From: Bacteroidota bacterium
Lineage (GTDB): Bacteria; Bacteroidota; Bacteroidia; UKL13-3
Direction: 5' to 3'
Length of the DNA: 16,393 nt
NCBI GenBank assembly: GCA_947449515.1
Contig: CANFSD010000018.1
Coordinates: 1 to 16,393 of the forward strand
The first letter of the stretch is position 1. Each line of letters begins with the position of its first letter. Below, piece after piece: positions 7,901-14,669 of the stretch. The position numbers and the translations under genes were made by a program. The notes beneath the pieces are model-generated. The model was not told the DNA's origin. It was given only the letters and a program-made list of their open reading frames with translations, and did not search any database.

Positions 7901-9270
7901 TCAAAGGCCGTATTGATTGAATTTAAATCAAAACCCTTCCCATCTAAATGTGCTGTTAAATCAACCATTCCAAGCGATGGATTTTTTAAATATGTACCCA
8001 TTTGAAAGGCATTCATTTTAAGGTTTCCAGAATATTCACTTAACATGGTTTCCTCATTGAGTTTCATGTTTAAGTCGGTTTCGGCCGAACCAAAAGCAGT
8101 TTCTAGGGTGCCATAAGTTACAAAATCATTATAGAAGCCGGTATAATTCCCTCTGTAAACCATTTTCCCGATATCTCCTACCTCCTGGGGTAATTCCATA
8201 TCGATAATTTTCTCTAATTCACTTCTAACTGTGGAAGCATAATCCACCTGAATATCCATAAAGGTTTCGTCTATATTGGGAAGTCCTTTAAATTTAATAG
8301 CACCTGCGAAACGCGTTTCTTTACCAGAACTTATAACCAAATTTTTCAAATTCAAATTGCTAATAGGTCCTTTACCTACCCCACTAATTTTTGCCTTATA
8401 ATGGTAAACATCAAATGACGGAACAAAATAAGCAATATCCTTTATGTCAACTTCACTTTGGTTAAATACAGCACTTAACTTAACCTTGTCCAAGAAGTCT
8501 CCATAATCATCATAGGAATTTGAATTCAAACTAAAGTAATTTTTGATATGGCTATTTGGAGTAACCATATCAAGGTTCTTGAGTTCAATGGTTTTTTCGC
8601 AAATGGTGGCATTTGCTTTCATGCGCAAAATTTCAAAACCACTGCGCTCTTTACAACTAAAATTGCGTATGTCAAACGACAATGAATCATCTATTATCTG
8701 AAATAATTTCGACCTAAAATTAATCTCATTGAAGCAAATCCTGTTGTAATCAAATCCTTTGGGCTCAAATGTTCCTGTAGAGTCTACCAGCATAAATCGG
8801 GTATCCATGCATTCTAGGTTTCTGAATTCTAAAATAAATGGTGGCGCTTTAGGGTCCGAAACGGTATCGTTCGGGTCCATAAATAAATTTATTACGTCAA
8901 AACTATAGGTCCCATCTTTGTAGGTGGTCATTTTACATAGCCCTTCATCTAAAACTACGTCGTTTAGGGTAAAATGGGTTGAATCTATTTTTAGGCCTGC
9001 CAAATTAAATTGTAAACGACCAGCATAAAAGGTGGTATCCCCTTTTTGGTCGCCAAAATTCACTTCCCTTAAACTAAAAAAACTCCAACCATCATAGTCT
9101 ATTTCTCCAATACTGATGCGGGTGTGAAAGGTTTGGTTAACATAATTAGTGGCACGACCAATTAAATAATTTTGAAAAGAATGGGTGTTAAAAATAAGGT
9201 ATAGCAACATCAACAAGCCCAAAAAGCTTGCAGATAATATATAAGATATTTTGATAAACTTCTTTAGCAA
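4921..9270 (-). CDS. tamB: TamB-like translocation/assembly module protein (DUF490)
   Basis: This is a giant envelope protein of 1449 residues from the TTG at 9270. The open frame extends to an ATG at 9429, but that would run 126 bases into tsaD on the other strand and place non-hydrophobic residues before the membrane anchor. From the TTG, the protein begins MLKKFIKISYILSASFLG, a short basic stretch and then one membrane helix (about residues 5-27). The body is the long repetitive beta-strand pattern of AsmA/TamB bridge proteins. The last roughly 450 residues match DUF490, including MLFLLISGGFVP and the terminal strands ending in FYRKEF. TamB is inner-membrane anchored, spans the periplasm, and takes part in outer-membrane protein assembly and/or phospholipid transport to the outer membrane. 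tamB beside tsaD is an arrangement I recall from other Bacteroidota. Two genes follow in the same direction at short spacing. Confidence 0.88.
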   Translation of the reverse strand: MLKKFIKISYILSASFLGLLMLLYLIFNTHSFQNYLIGRATNYVNQTFHTRISIGEIDYDGWSFFSLREVNFGDQKGDTTFYAGRLQFNLAGLKIDSTHFTLNDVVLDEGLCKMTTYKDGTYSFDVINLFMDPNDTVSDPKAPPFILEFRNLECMDTRFMLVDSTGTFEPKGFDYNRICFNEINFRSKLFQIIDDSLSFDIRNFSCKERSGFEILRMKANATICEKTIELKNLDMVTPNSHIKNYFSLNSNSYDDYGDFLDKVKLSAVFNQSEVDIKDIAYFVPSFDVYHYKAKISGVGKGPISNLNLKNLVISSGKETRFAGAIKFKGLPNIDETFMDIQVDYASTVRSELEKIIDMELPQEVGDIGKMVYRGNYTGFYNDFVTYGTLETAFGSAETDLNMKLNEETMLSEYSGNLKMNAFQMGTYLKNPSLGMVDLTAHLDGKGFDLNSINTAFEVKVNQLGYQNYNYHNLDLKGQINKMDLKLDLAIADSNLEMNSAVRVDLSKAFSHIVLNGQVENANLNALHLHDDKIELGTDFNADYYFKDLNDHYGTMEISDFHYEKAGFSYRINQLKLESENDEEESIEINGDFIRGKLKGQIDLANLYGELKYWSLNLGKSYFKPTHVKNHLQQFDLDLTVLSTAIISPLFFPGLNATNVNIEASVNSKNESYNVAGYIGNVNYDGWHLAQTTFKLEESESEKASLLFGFKSIGKLDTLIIGDFALKADAQVDKWSLQYQILDSLSIVHGMFAHDILFENNSFWLNYQNSWVQSGLSKWNIDEGKSVQLNDEKIVFKGFHLENGKQQITLDGYYPFVGRNKNISAKIEQLDLNTINQFVKGVDVNLGGQANGYLVYENVGNRDVVIANINAANLSLDNDTLGDFALKIGYREKEEDLLIDFNSVKGKLNNLKGSGDYDIAKKYLNLNIDFNKSQINAFQAFVKDYVKLYTGEASLNAQLRGPLDDLVLNGQLKISEVNFKVDYLQTKYAVKEALLNFDGDQIKIVPFLMNDAFNQTAKVSGQMSHKGFSDLKYTIQIDDFKSFQVLNTQSKDNDLFFGSAFASGSFTIKGTSNDIAMYVNASSEKGTKVVINPFGASSETGESYIHFVNYDTLQTYSGKGLGSNFGIGVYLNLNVRPNAEVQVVFDAKSDDRIKAKGFSKLRMEYLPDGNFFMYGDYELTEGEYRFSALNVVAKKFDLKAGSKISWTGDPLGGKMSISGIYKLKTTISPIVNMVAYPDPNVRVPVECIINIKGIVEKPEFAFDLNFPDLSNNVTGTAAAELNSVVSNFRRDPEMMNQQMLFLLISGGFVPISNSNNTATNTIGNQTVSDLLSKQAAGLIGKAIPNFDVSVDLLNASDPTKSRTVLLSASKRFMDNRLEVQTSYAIDQTQTNVAVIYSLKKNSTTKVKFFNKTGFDALYNRNITTSGTGLFYRKEFNSFSDLFNKSSITNY

Positions 9271-9280
9271 CGTAGTTTTG
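9250..9280 (+). promoter_or_regulatory. Promoter candidate for tsaD
   Basis: TTTG (9250-9253), a spacer of exactly 19 bases and TAGTTTTG (9273-9280) match the Bacteroidota promoter consensus at every fixed position. Transcription would start near 9287, giving a leader of about 17 bases before the GTG at 9304. The -33 element lies inside the first codons of tamB. Confidence 0.6.
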
Positions 9281-9283
9281 CCC

Positions 9284-9314
9284 GAAAGATAATAAATAAG
9301 CCCGTGCCTACAAA
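9284..9314 (-). promoter_or_regulatory. Promoter candidate for tamB
   Basis: On the minus strand, TTTG (9314-9311), a 19-base spacer and TATCTTTC (9291-9284) differ from the consensus only in the last base. The -33 element lies in codons 3-4 of tsaD. The predicted transcript start near 9277 leaves a leader of only about 7 bases before the TTG at 9270, which is short. Confidence 0.45.
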
Positions 9315-10320
9315 ATTGCAAAAAGATATTATAATTCTCGCTATTGAATCTTCCTGTGATGATACAGCTGCGGCCATTATAAAGAATGGAAACATCCTTT
9401 CCAATGAAGTGGCTTCGCAACAAATACATGAATTATATGGCGGTGTTGTACCTGAATTGGCCAGCAGGGCACACCAGCAAAATATTGTACCTGTGGTAAG
9501 TGTTGCACTTAAAAAGGCAAATATTGATTTGAAAGAACTATCTGCCATTGCCTTTACCAAAGGCCCTGGATTAATTGGTTCATTAATGGTGGGTAGCAGT
9601 TTTGCAAAGTCATTGGCACAATCTTTAAACATTCCGCTCATTGGTATTCACCATATGCAAGCCCATGTTTTGGCACATTTTATTGATCAGCCAATACCAG
9701 CTTTTCCTTTTTTGTGTTTAACTGTTAGTGGCGGACATACCCAAATTGCCCGGATGGATTCCTATTTTGAATCGGAAATTTTAGGTAAAACCATAGATGA
9801 TGCAGCTGGTGAAGCTTTTGACAAAACAGCTAAAATGTTAGGATTACCCTATCCTGGCGGACCTTTGGTTGACAAATACGCACAAGAGGGAAATCCAGAT
9901 GCCTTTCAATTTCCGCAACCTCAAATACCTCAGCTAGATTATAGTTTCAGTGGATTAAAAACATCTTTCTTGTACTTTATTCAAAAACAAGAAAAAATAA
10001 ATCCCAATTTTATTGCAGAAAACCTAAACGATCTTTGCGCAAGTATGCAACATACCATCATCAAGCATTTATTAAAAAAACTTATTTTGGCATCGGATCA
10101 AACCGAAATAAAAGAAATTGCTTTAGCAGGTGGTGTTTCAGCAAATAGTAAATTGCGTGAAATGATTGTGACAACTGGAATAAAGAAAAATTGGAAAACT
10201 TATATTCCAGCCTTCCAATATTGTACAGACAATGCTGCTATGATTGCCATGGCTGCCCATTTTAAATATTTAAATCAAGAGTTCGAATCATTGGATACTG
10301 CGCCATTTGCCCGTAGTTGA
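9304..10320 (+). CDS. tsaD: tRNA N6-adenosine threonylcarbamoyltransferase TsaD
   Basis: This 338-residue member of the Kae1/Qri7/YgjD family transfers the threonylcarbamoyl group from threonylcarbamoyl-AMP to A37 of ANN-decoding tRNAs, working with TsaB and TsaE in the cytoplasm. Visible motifs are LAIESSCDDTAAA at 12-24, the metal-binding HMQAH with H117 and H121, SGGHTQI at 142-148, DDAAGEAFDK at 165-174, GLPYPGGP at 180-187, LAGGVSANS at 274-282 and CTDNAAMIA at 307-315, where D309 is the third metal ligand. The length is normal. The start is a GTG at 9304. A TTG at 9316 is a possible alternative, but there is no ATG before the conserved core. No clear ribosome binding site is visible. 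The gene diverges from tamB with only 33 bases between start codons, and the phosphatase gene follows after 27 bases. Confidence 0.95.
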   Translation: MPTKLQKDIIILAIESSCDDTAAAIIKNGNILSNEVASQQIHELYGGVVPELASRAHQQNIVPVVSVALKKANIDLKELSAIAFTKGPGLIGSLMVGSSFAKSLAQSLNIPLIGIHHMQAHVLAHFIDQPIPAFPFLCLTVSGGHTQIARMDSYFESEILGKTIDDAAGEAFDKTAKMLGLPYPGGPLVDKYAQEGNPDAFQFPQPQIPQLDYSFSGLKTSFLYFIQKQEKINPNFIAENLNDLCASMQHTIIKHLLKKLILASDQTEIKEIALAGGVSANSKLREMIVTTGIKKNWKTYIPAFQYCTDNAAMIAMAAHFKYLNQEFESLDTAPFARS

Positions 10321-10334
10321 TTTTTTAAAATTTG
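10306..10334 (+). promoter_or_regulatory. Weak candidate promoter of the histidine phosphatase gene
   Basis: TTTG (10306-10309), 17 bases and AAAATTTG (10327-10334) approximate the Bacteroidota pattern, with a short spacer and one mismatch. It overlaps the end of tsaD. Read-through from tsaD is an equally good explanation for expression. Confidence 0.22.
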
Positions 10335-10347
10335 TAAATAAGACAAA

Positions 10348-10848
10348 ATGAAACAGCTTATTTTTATGCGTCATGCCAAAGCCAATGTAGATTCAATGGA
10401 TGGTACTGATTTCGCCCGTGAATTGGCCCAAAAAGGCGAAATAGAAGCCCAACTAATGGTAGAAAAACTTCTTAAAACGAATTATAAACCCACGCAAATT
10501 ATTGCAAGTCCGGCGGCCAGAACAAAGAAAACAGCGTCTTATTTTGTTGATGCATTTTCCCTTTCCAATCAACAACATTCTTTTGAATTTGGCATGTACA
10601 ATGCAGAATTTGAAGACCTCTTAGAAATAATTAACCAGGTAGACGACAAGGTTGAAACCCTTATGATGGTTGGACATAATCCAAGTATGCACATTATAGT
10701 TGCCTATTTGAGCAATAAGTTTTTGCCTAAGATGCCAACCGCTGGCATTGTTATTGTTAAGTTTAAAGAAAAAACCTGGAAGAACATAAAGAATGGAACG
10801 GGTGAAATTGTTTGGAGCCTCGATCCTAAAGGAGGCCCACTTGTCTGA
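10348..10848 (+). CDS. SixA-like histidine phosphatase family protein
   Basis: This 166-residue protein belongs to the branch-2-like small histidine phosphatases resembling SixA. The catalytic RHG-type motif is R8-H9-A (FMRHAKA), where H9 would be the phosphohistidine nucleophile. SPAARTKKTA carries R58 of the phosphate pocket, and MVGHNPS carries the second histidine, H110. The length fits SixA proteins (about 160). SixA in E. coli removes phosphate from histidine of a phosphotransfer protein, but Bacteroidota homologs are poorly characterised and could act on other phosphoproteins or small phosphates. The protein has no signal peptide and is probably cytoplasmic. The ATG at 10348 follows the A-rich sequence AAGACAAA. 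It lies 27 bases after tsaD in the same direction and may share its transcript. Confidence 0.85.
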   Translation: MKQLIFMRHAKANVDSMDGTDFARELAQKGEIEAQLMVEKLLKTNYKPTQIIASPAARTKKTASYFVDAFSLSNQQHSFEFGMYNAEFEDLLEIINQVDDKVETLMMVGHNPSMHIIVAYLSNKFLPKMPTAGIVIVKFKEKTWKNIKNGTGEIVWSLDPKGGPLV

Positions 10849-10893
10849 AATGTTTTTTTACTTATTTTTAGCCTTTTAATACCTGCATTGAAT

Positions 10894-12789
10894 ATGAAGC
10901 GAATTCTGATTTTAATAGCCTTGCTCCTTCCCCTACTAAATACCTATGCGCAAGAATTACCATTTAGTGGTACCAAAAACAAAAAGGCTGAATTTTATTT
11001 TGGAGAAGCTTTAAAAACTTTTCAATTACAGGATTTCATGAAGGCTCAAGGCTATTTAGACAAGGCCATTGCAATTGATCCTAATTTTATTGATGCCTAT
11101 ATGATGATGGCAGAAATAAAAAAAGACAATGAAAAATATGAAGAAGCCATTGCCCTCTATAATAAAATAGTTGCCCTCAATCCGGAGTTTCCAATGAGCT
11201 ATTTTGGAAGAAGTAAATGTTATTTTACGCTTTCAAAATACAATGAAGCATTTCAAGATGCCGAGAAATTCATGAGCTATCCGGATTTTTATCAAAAGAA
11301 AGAACAAATAGAGGTTATTAAAAATAATTCTGATTACGCCAGAAAAGCCATTTTAAGTCCTTTCCCATTTAAACCTGTTAACTTAGGAAATATGGTAAAC
11401 AGTCCAGACAATGAATATTTCCCAGGAATTACAGCAGATGAACAGGTGCTTATTTTTACTCGTTTGGTAAATGGAAGGGATGAAGAATTTTACAGAAGCA
11501 CCAAAATTGATGGCAAATACACCTTTGCAGAAAACATGGGATACCCAATCAATACAGAACGCAATGAAGGTACTGTTTCCCTCTCTGCAGACGGACAATA
11601 TATTTTTTATACTGCTTGTAACCGTCCTGGTGCAAATGGTAGCTGTGATTTGTTTTTGAGCAAGCTAGATGGCAATACTTGGTCCGAACCAATTAACCTA
11701 GGACCACCAGTTAACTCAGCTTCTTGGGAAAGTCAGCCATGTTTAAGCTTTGATGGACGCACCTTGTATTTTAGCAGTAACCGTCCAGGTGGCTATGGCC
11801 AAAGTGATATTTGGTATACTAATTTTAAAAATGGCAGGTGGACACCTCCAGTAAATGCAGGTCCTGAAATCAATGGACCTGGTGATGAGCAATCACCATT
11901 TATTGCTAAAGACGACCAAACACTGTATTTCAACAGTGATGGACATCCAGGGATGGGTGGCGTAGATTTATTTTATACCAGAAGAGGAAAAGATGGCAGG
12001 TGGTTAAAGCCAAGTAATCTAGGCTTTCCAATCAACAGCAGTAAAGATGAAACTTGTATAATTATTTCTAGTAATGGAAAAGATGCCTTCATGGCAAAAG
12101 AAGGAGATGATACCAAAGGAGGTTTAGATATTTATAGTTTTGAATTGTATGAAGAAGCCCGACCACAAAAAACAGGTTATGCTAAAGGGGTGGTGTTTGA
12201 TGCCAATACAAGAAAGAAATTAAGTGCTAAAATTGAATTAATTGATTTGGCTTCTGGTCGTGTAATCATTGAATCATACTCTAATAGAATCAGCGGTGAG
12301 TTTTTGGTTTGTTTGCAAGGAAACAAAAATTACGCGCTCAATGTGAGCGCTCCAGGTTATTTGTTTTACTCAGAAAACTTCTCCCTACAAAACCAAGGAG
12401 CCACAGATCCATTGGTATTAAGTGTGCCATTGCAACCAATTACAGCAGGTGCTAAAATTGTATTAAAGAATATTTTCTTCGATTCAGATAAGTTTGATTT
12501 AAAAGATGAATCAAAAGCTGAATTAAATAAATTGGTTCAATTCTTAGCCAGTAACCCAAGCGTTAAAATAGAAATTGGCGGACATACAGACAATACAGGC
12601 GACTTTGCTAAGAACAGTTTGTTATCTGCCAACCGTGCCAAAGCAGTAAAAGATTACCTAATTGCTACAGGTGTGCCAATTGCGCGTATAACCTTTAAAG
12701 GATATGCAGACACCCAACCAATTGCAGACAATACCAGCATAGAAGGCCGCTCTAAAAACCGCCGTACAGAAATTAAAATTATGCCATAA
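10894..12789 (+). CDS. TPR / PD40 propeller / OmpA-domain envelope protein, PorE-like
   Basis: Starting at the ATG at 10894 the protein has 631 residues. An in-frame TTG six bases earlier adds nothing to the signal peptide. A Sec signal peptide MKRILILIALLLPLLNTYAQ, probably cut after TYA (residue 19), is followed by TPR repeats (about 30-130), a beta-propeller of WD40-like PD40 blades (about 165-420, for example LYFSSNRPGGYGQSDIWY), a carboxypeptidase-regulatory-like domain (about 428-498) and a C-terminal OmpA peptidoglycan-binding domain (about 525-631). In the OmpA domain, D566 (GGHTDNTG) and R581 (SANRAKAV) are the expected diaminopimelate-binding residues. This domain order is that of P. 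gingivalis PorE, a type IX secretion component linking the outer-membrane machine to peptidoglycan. Bacteroidota carry several paralogs of this architecture, so membership of the secretion system is plausible but unproven. No lipobox cysteine is present. Confidence 0.85.
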   Translation: MKRILILIALLLPLLNTYAQELPFSGTKNKKAEFYFGEALKTFQLQDFMKAQGYLDKAIAIDPNFIDAYMMMAEIKKDNEKYEEAIALYNKIVALNPEFPMSYFGRSKCYFTLSKYNEAFQDAEKFMSYPDFYQKKEQIEVIKNNSDYARKAILSPFPFKPVNLGNMVNSPDNEYFPGITADEQVLIFTRLVNGRDEEFYRSTKIDGKYTFAENMGYPINTERNEGTVSLSADGQYIFYTACNRPGANGSCDLFLSKLDGNTWSEPINLGPPVNSASWESQPCLSFDGRTLYFSSNRPGGYGQSDIWYTNFKNGRWTPPVNAGPEINGPGDEQSPFIAKDDQTLYFNSDGHPGMGGVDLFYTRRGKDGRWLKPSNLGFPINSSKDETCIIISSNGKDAFMAKEGDDTKGGLDIYSFELYEEARPQKTGYAKGVVFDANTRKKLSAKIELIDLASGRVIIESYSNRISGEFLVCLQGNKNYALNVSAPGYLFYSENFSLQNQGATDPLVLSVPLQPITAGAKIVLKNIFFDSDKFDLKDESKAELNKLVQFLASNPSVKIEIGGHTDNTGDFAKNSLLSANRAKAVKDYLIATGVPIARITFKGYADTQPIADNTSIEGRSKNRRTEIKIMP

Positions 12790-12847
12790 TGGTGCATAAA
12801 TTGTAAGGTCTTTTAATTGTAATTTCCTGCCTTTTGTTGCATATTGC

Positions 12848-12863
12848 AGCTTTATTTAAAGCT
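12848..12863. promoter_or_regulatory. Perfect dyad abutting the purC start codon
   Basis: AGCTTTA (12848-12854) and TAAAGCT (12857-12863) are perfect inverted arms separated by two bases, ending directly at the ATG of purC. The gap is too short for an RNA hairpin loop without opening base pairs, so a protein-binding site is the likelier meaning. An AT-rich dyad of this size may also be chance. Confidence 0.3.
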
Positions 12864-13814
12864 ATGGATGCACTCACTTCAACCAACTTTAATTTTGTTG
12901 GACAAGAAAGTTTTTACCGCGGAAAAGTTCGTGATGTATATAATATAAACAACAAGTTTTTGGCAATGGTTGCCTGCGATAGAATTTCTGCATTTGATGT
13001 TGTATTGCCCCGCCCTATTCCTTACAAAGGACAAGTATTAAATCAAATTGCGGAGCATTTTTTAAAACTTAGTAAAGACCTTGTTCCAAATTGGTTGGTT
13101 AAGAGTCCCGATCCAAATGTGAGCATTGGCCATTGTTGTGAACCCTACAAGGTTGAAATGGTTATCAGAGGTTACCTAGCTGGTCATGCTTGGCGCGAAT
13201 ACAAAAGTGGTAAGCGTGAAATCTGCGGTGTTCCAATGCCAGAAGGCATGAAGGAAAATGATGCATTCCCTACACCAATTATTACGCCAACTATTAAAGC
13301 TTCTGAAGGACATGATGAAGATATTTCCCGTGAAGGAATTATTGAAATGGGATTGGTACCTGAAGCAGAATATTTGCAATTAGAAGATTATACAAGGAAA
13401 CTCTATGCCTTTGGTTCGCACTACGCGCGCCAACAAGGTTTAATTTTGGTTGATACCAAATATGAATTTGGAAAACTGGGTGATACCATTTTATTGATGG
13501 ATGAGATTCATACTCCTGATTCTAGCAGGTATTTTTACGCCGATACCTACGAAGAAATTCAGGCAAAAGACCAACAACAACGCCAATTATCGAAAGAATT
13601 TGTGCGTCAATGGTTAATTGAAAATGGCTTTCAAGGTAAAGATGGTCAGGTACCTCCTGTTTTTACAGACGAATTTGTAGAATTGGTTTCACAAAGGTAT
13701 ATTGAGTTATACGAAAAAATTACTTCAAAGAAATTCCAAAAACAAGATTACAGCGCAGTTATGGAACGTGTAGAGAGTAATATTTCAAGAACTCTTGAAG
13801 GATTAGAAGCATAA
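12864..13814 (+). CDS. purC: Phosphoribosylaminoimidazole-succinocarboxamide synthase (SAICAR synthetase)
   Basis: From the ATG at 12864 the enzyme has 316 residues. The open frame continues ten codons upstream to a TTG at 12834, but those residues are not family-like. PurC joins CAIR and aspartate with ATP to give SAICAR, the eighth step of purine synthesis, in the cytoplasm. Signature motifs are YRGKVRDVY at 18-26, ACDRISAFDVVLPRPIPYKG at 37-56, MVIRGYLAGHAWREY, LVDTKYEFG and DEIHTPDSSRY. The length matches the longer SAICAR synthetases of Bacteroidota and fungi rather than the roughly 240-residue form of E. coli. A 16-base perfect dyad abuts the start codon. The EamA transporter gene starts 5 bases after the stop, so the two are probably co-transcribed. 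Confidence 0.95.
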   Translation: MDALTSTNFNFVGQESFYRGKVRDVYNINNKFLAMVACDRISAFDVVLPRPIPYKGQVLNQIAEHFLKLSKDLVPNWLVKSPDPNVSIGHCCEPYKVEMVIRGYLAGHAWREYKSGKREICGVPMPEGMKENDAFPTPIITPTIKASEGHDEDISREGIIEMGLVPEAEYLQLEDYTRKLYAFGSHYARQQGLILVDTKYEFGKLGDTILLMDEIHTPDSSRYFYADTYEEIQAKDQQQRQLSKEFVRQWLIENGFQGKDGQVPPVFTDEFVELVSQRYIELYEKITSKKFQKQDYSAVMERVESNISRTLEGLEA

Positions 13815-13819
13815 ATTTA

Positions 13820-14665
13820 ATGAGCGCTTTTTGGTTTTCCTTGGCAGTTAATACCTCTTTTTTTCTAGCAGATGTATTCATTAAATTAGGAAGCAAAGAA
13901 AGCTCTGCAGCACGCTTAATTTTTGTAAGGTCAATTTTCACAGTACTTCTTGCAAGTATTTGGATGGGAATTTCAGGAGAAGCTGCATTTGTGCCTGATA
14001 TATTAACTGTTTTACACTTAGTTTTTTGCAGCGTTCTTTGCGCCATTGGACTTTATTATTATATCAAAGCTTTACTCCATTTGCATTTTGTTAATGTGGC
14101 GGTAATTGGCATTTGTGGTGCATTTATTCATTATGCACTGGGAGTTATCATTAACCATGAAGTAATTGTACCCTATTTTTATTTGGCAGCAGCTTTGTCT
14201 ATTGCGGGCATTCTTCTGCAATGGAAAAAAACAAAAGACAAAAAAGGCCTTTACGAGGCAATTTTAAGTGCAATAACATGGGGTTTTGGTTATGCGCTTC
14301 TTAGTTTACCATTGGCACATACATCGGCCATTTGGGGCACTTGGATAATGGAAGCAAGCACCTTGGTTTTAAGTGTAATGTATTTGTTTTGGTTCGACAA
14401 AAGCTACTCTATTACCAAACCTAATTTAAAACAATGGAAGATAGTTGCAGTGGCATTTTTCACCATTTTAGGTTCGATCCTAATTAATTTAAGTTACCAA
14501 AAATTTGCCTTGAATATGCTTGGCTTTATGCAATTAGCTTTTTTTCCCTACTCGCTTGTAGCAGGACATTTCTTGTTTAAAGAAAGACTAAATAAATTAG
14601 AATGGCAGGGAATAGCGCTAATTGTTAGCGGATTAATTATTTACTTTTTTACCTGCACAAATTAG
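13820..14665 (+). CDS. EamA/DMT superfamily transporter
   Basis: This 281-residue integral membrane protein has about ten hydrophobic helices arranged as two EamA repeats (about 1-133 and 142-278), the usual length and layout of drug/metabolite transporters. The second repeat ends with the typical FLFKERLNKLEWQGIALIVSGLIIYF, quoted here as FLFKERLNKLEW followed by a final helix with GIALIVSGLII. The first helix carries FLADVFIKLGSK, similar to the start of other members. Members export or import amino acids, nucleotides or other metabolites, and the substrate cannot be deduced. It starts 5 bases after purC, so it is probably translated from the same message; a role in purine handling is a guess from position only. 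Its stop is 4 bases from the stop of the convergent gene at 14670. Confidence 0.85.
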   Translation: MSAFWFSLAVNTSFFLADVFIKLGSKESSAARLIFVRSIFTVLLASIWMGISGEAAFVPDILTVLHLVFCSVLCAIGLYYYIKALLHLHFVNVAVIGICGAFIHYALGVIINHEVIVPYFYLAAALSIAGILLQWKKTKDKKGLYEAILSAITWGFGYALLSLPLAHTSAIWGTWIMEASTLVLSVMYLFWFDKSYSITKPNLKQWKIVAVAFFTILGSILINLSYQKFALNMLGFMQLAFFPYSLVAGHFLFKERLNKLEWQGIALIVSGLIIYFFTCTN

Positions 14666-14669
14666 AAAC

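Noticed and set aside
9271..9429. 53-residue N-terminal extension of tamB to an ATG at 9429
   Set aside because: It lies antisense to the conserved start of tsaD and puts non-membrane residues before the anchor helix. The TTG at 9270 gives a normal N-terminus and fits a promoter.
9264..9641. Minus-strand open frame of 125 codons inside tsaD
   Set aside because: It is antisense to strongly conserved TsaD motifs, and its translation resembles no family.
12834..12863. TTG start ten codons upstream for purC
   Set aside because: The added residues are not part of the family, and the ATG at 12864 gives a standard N-terminus.
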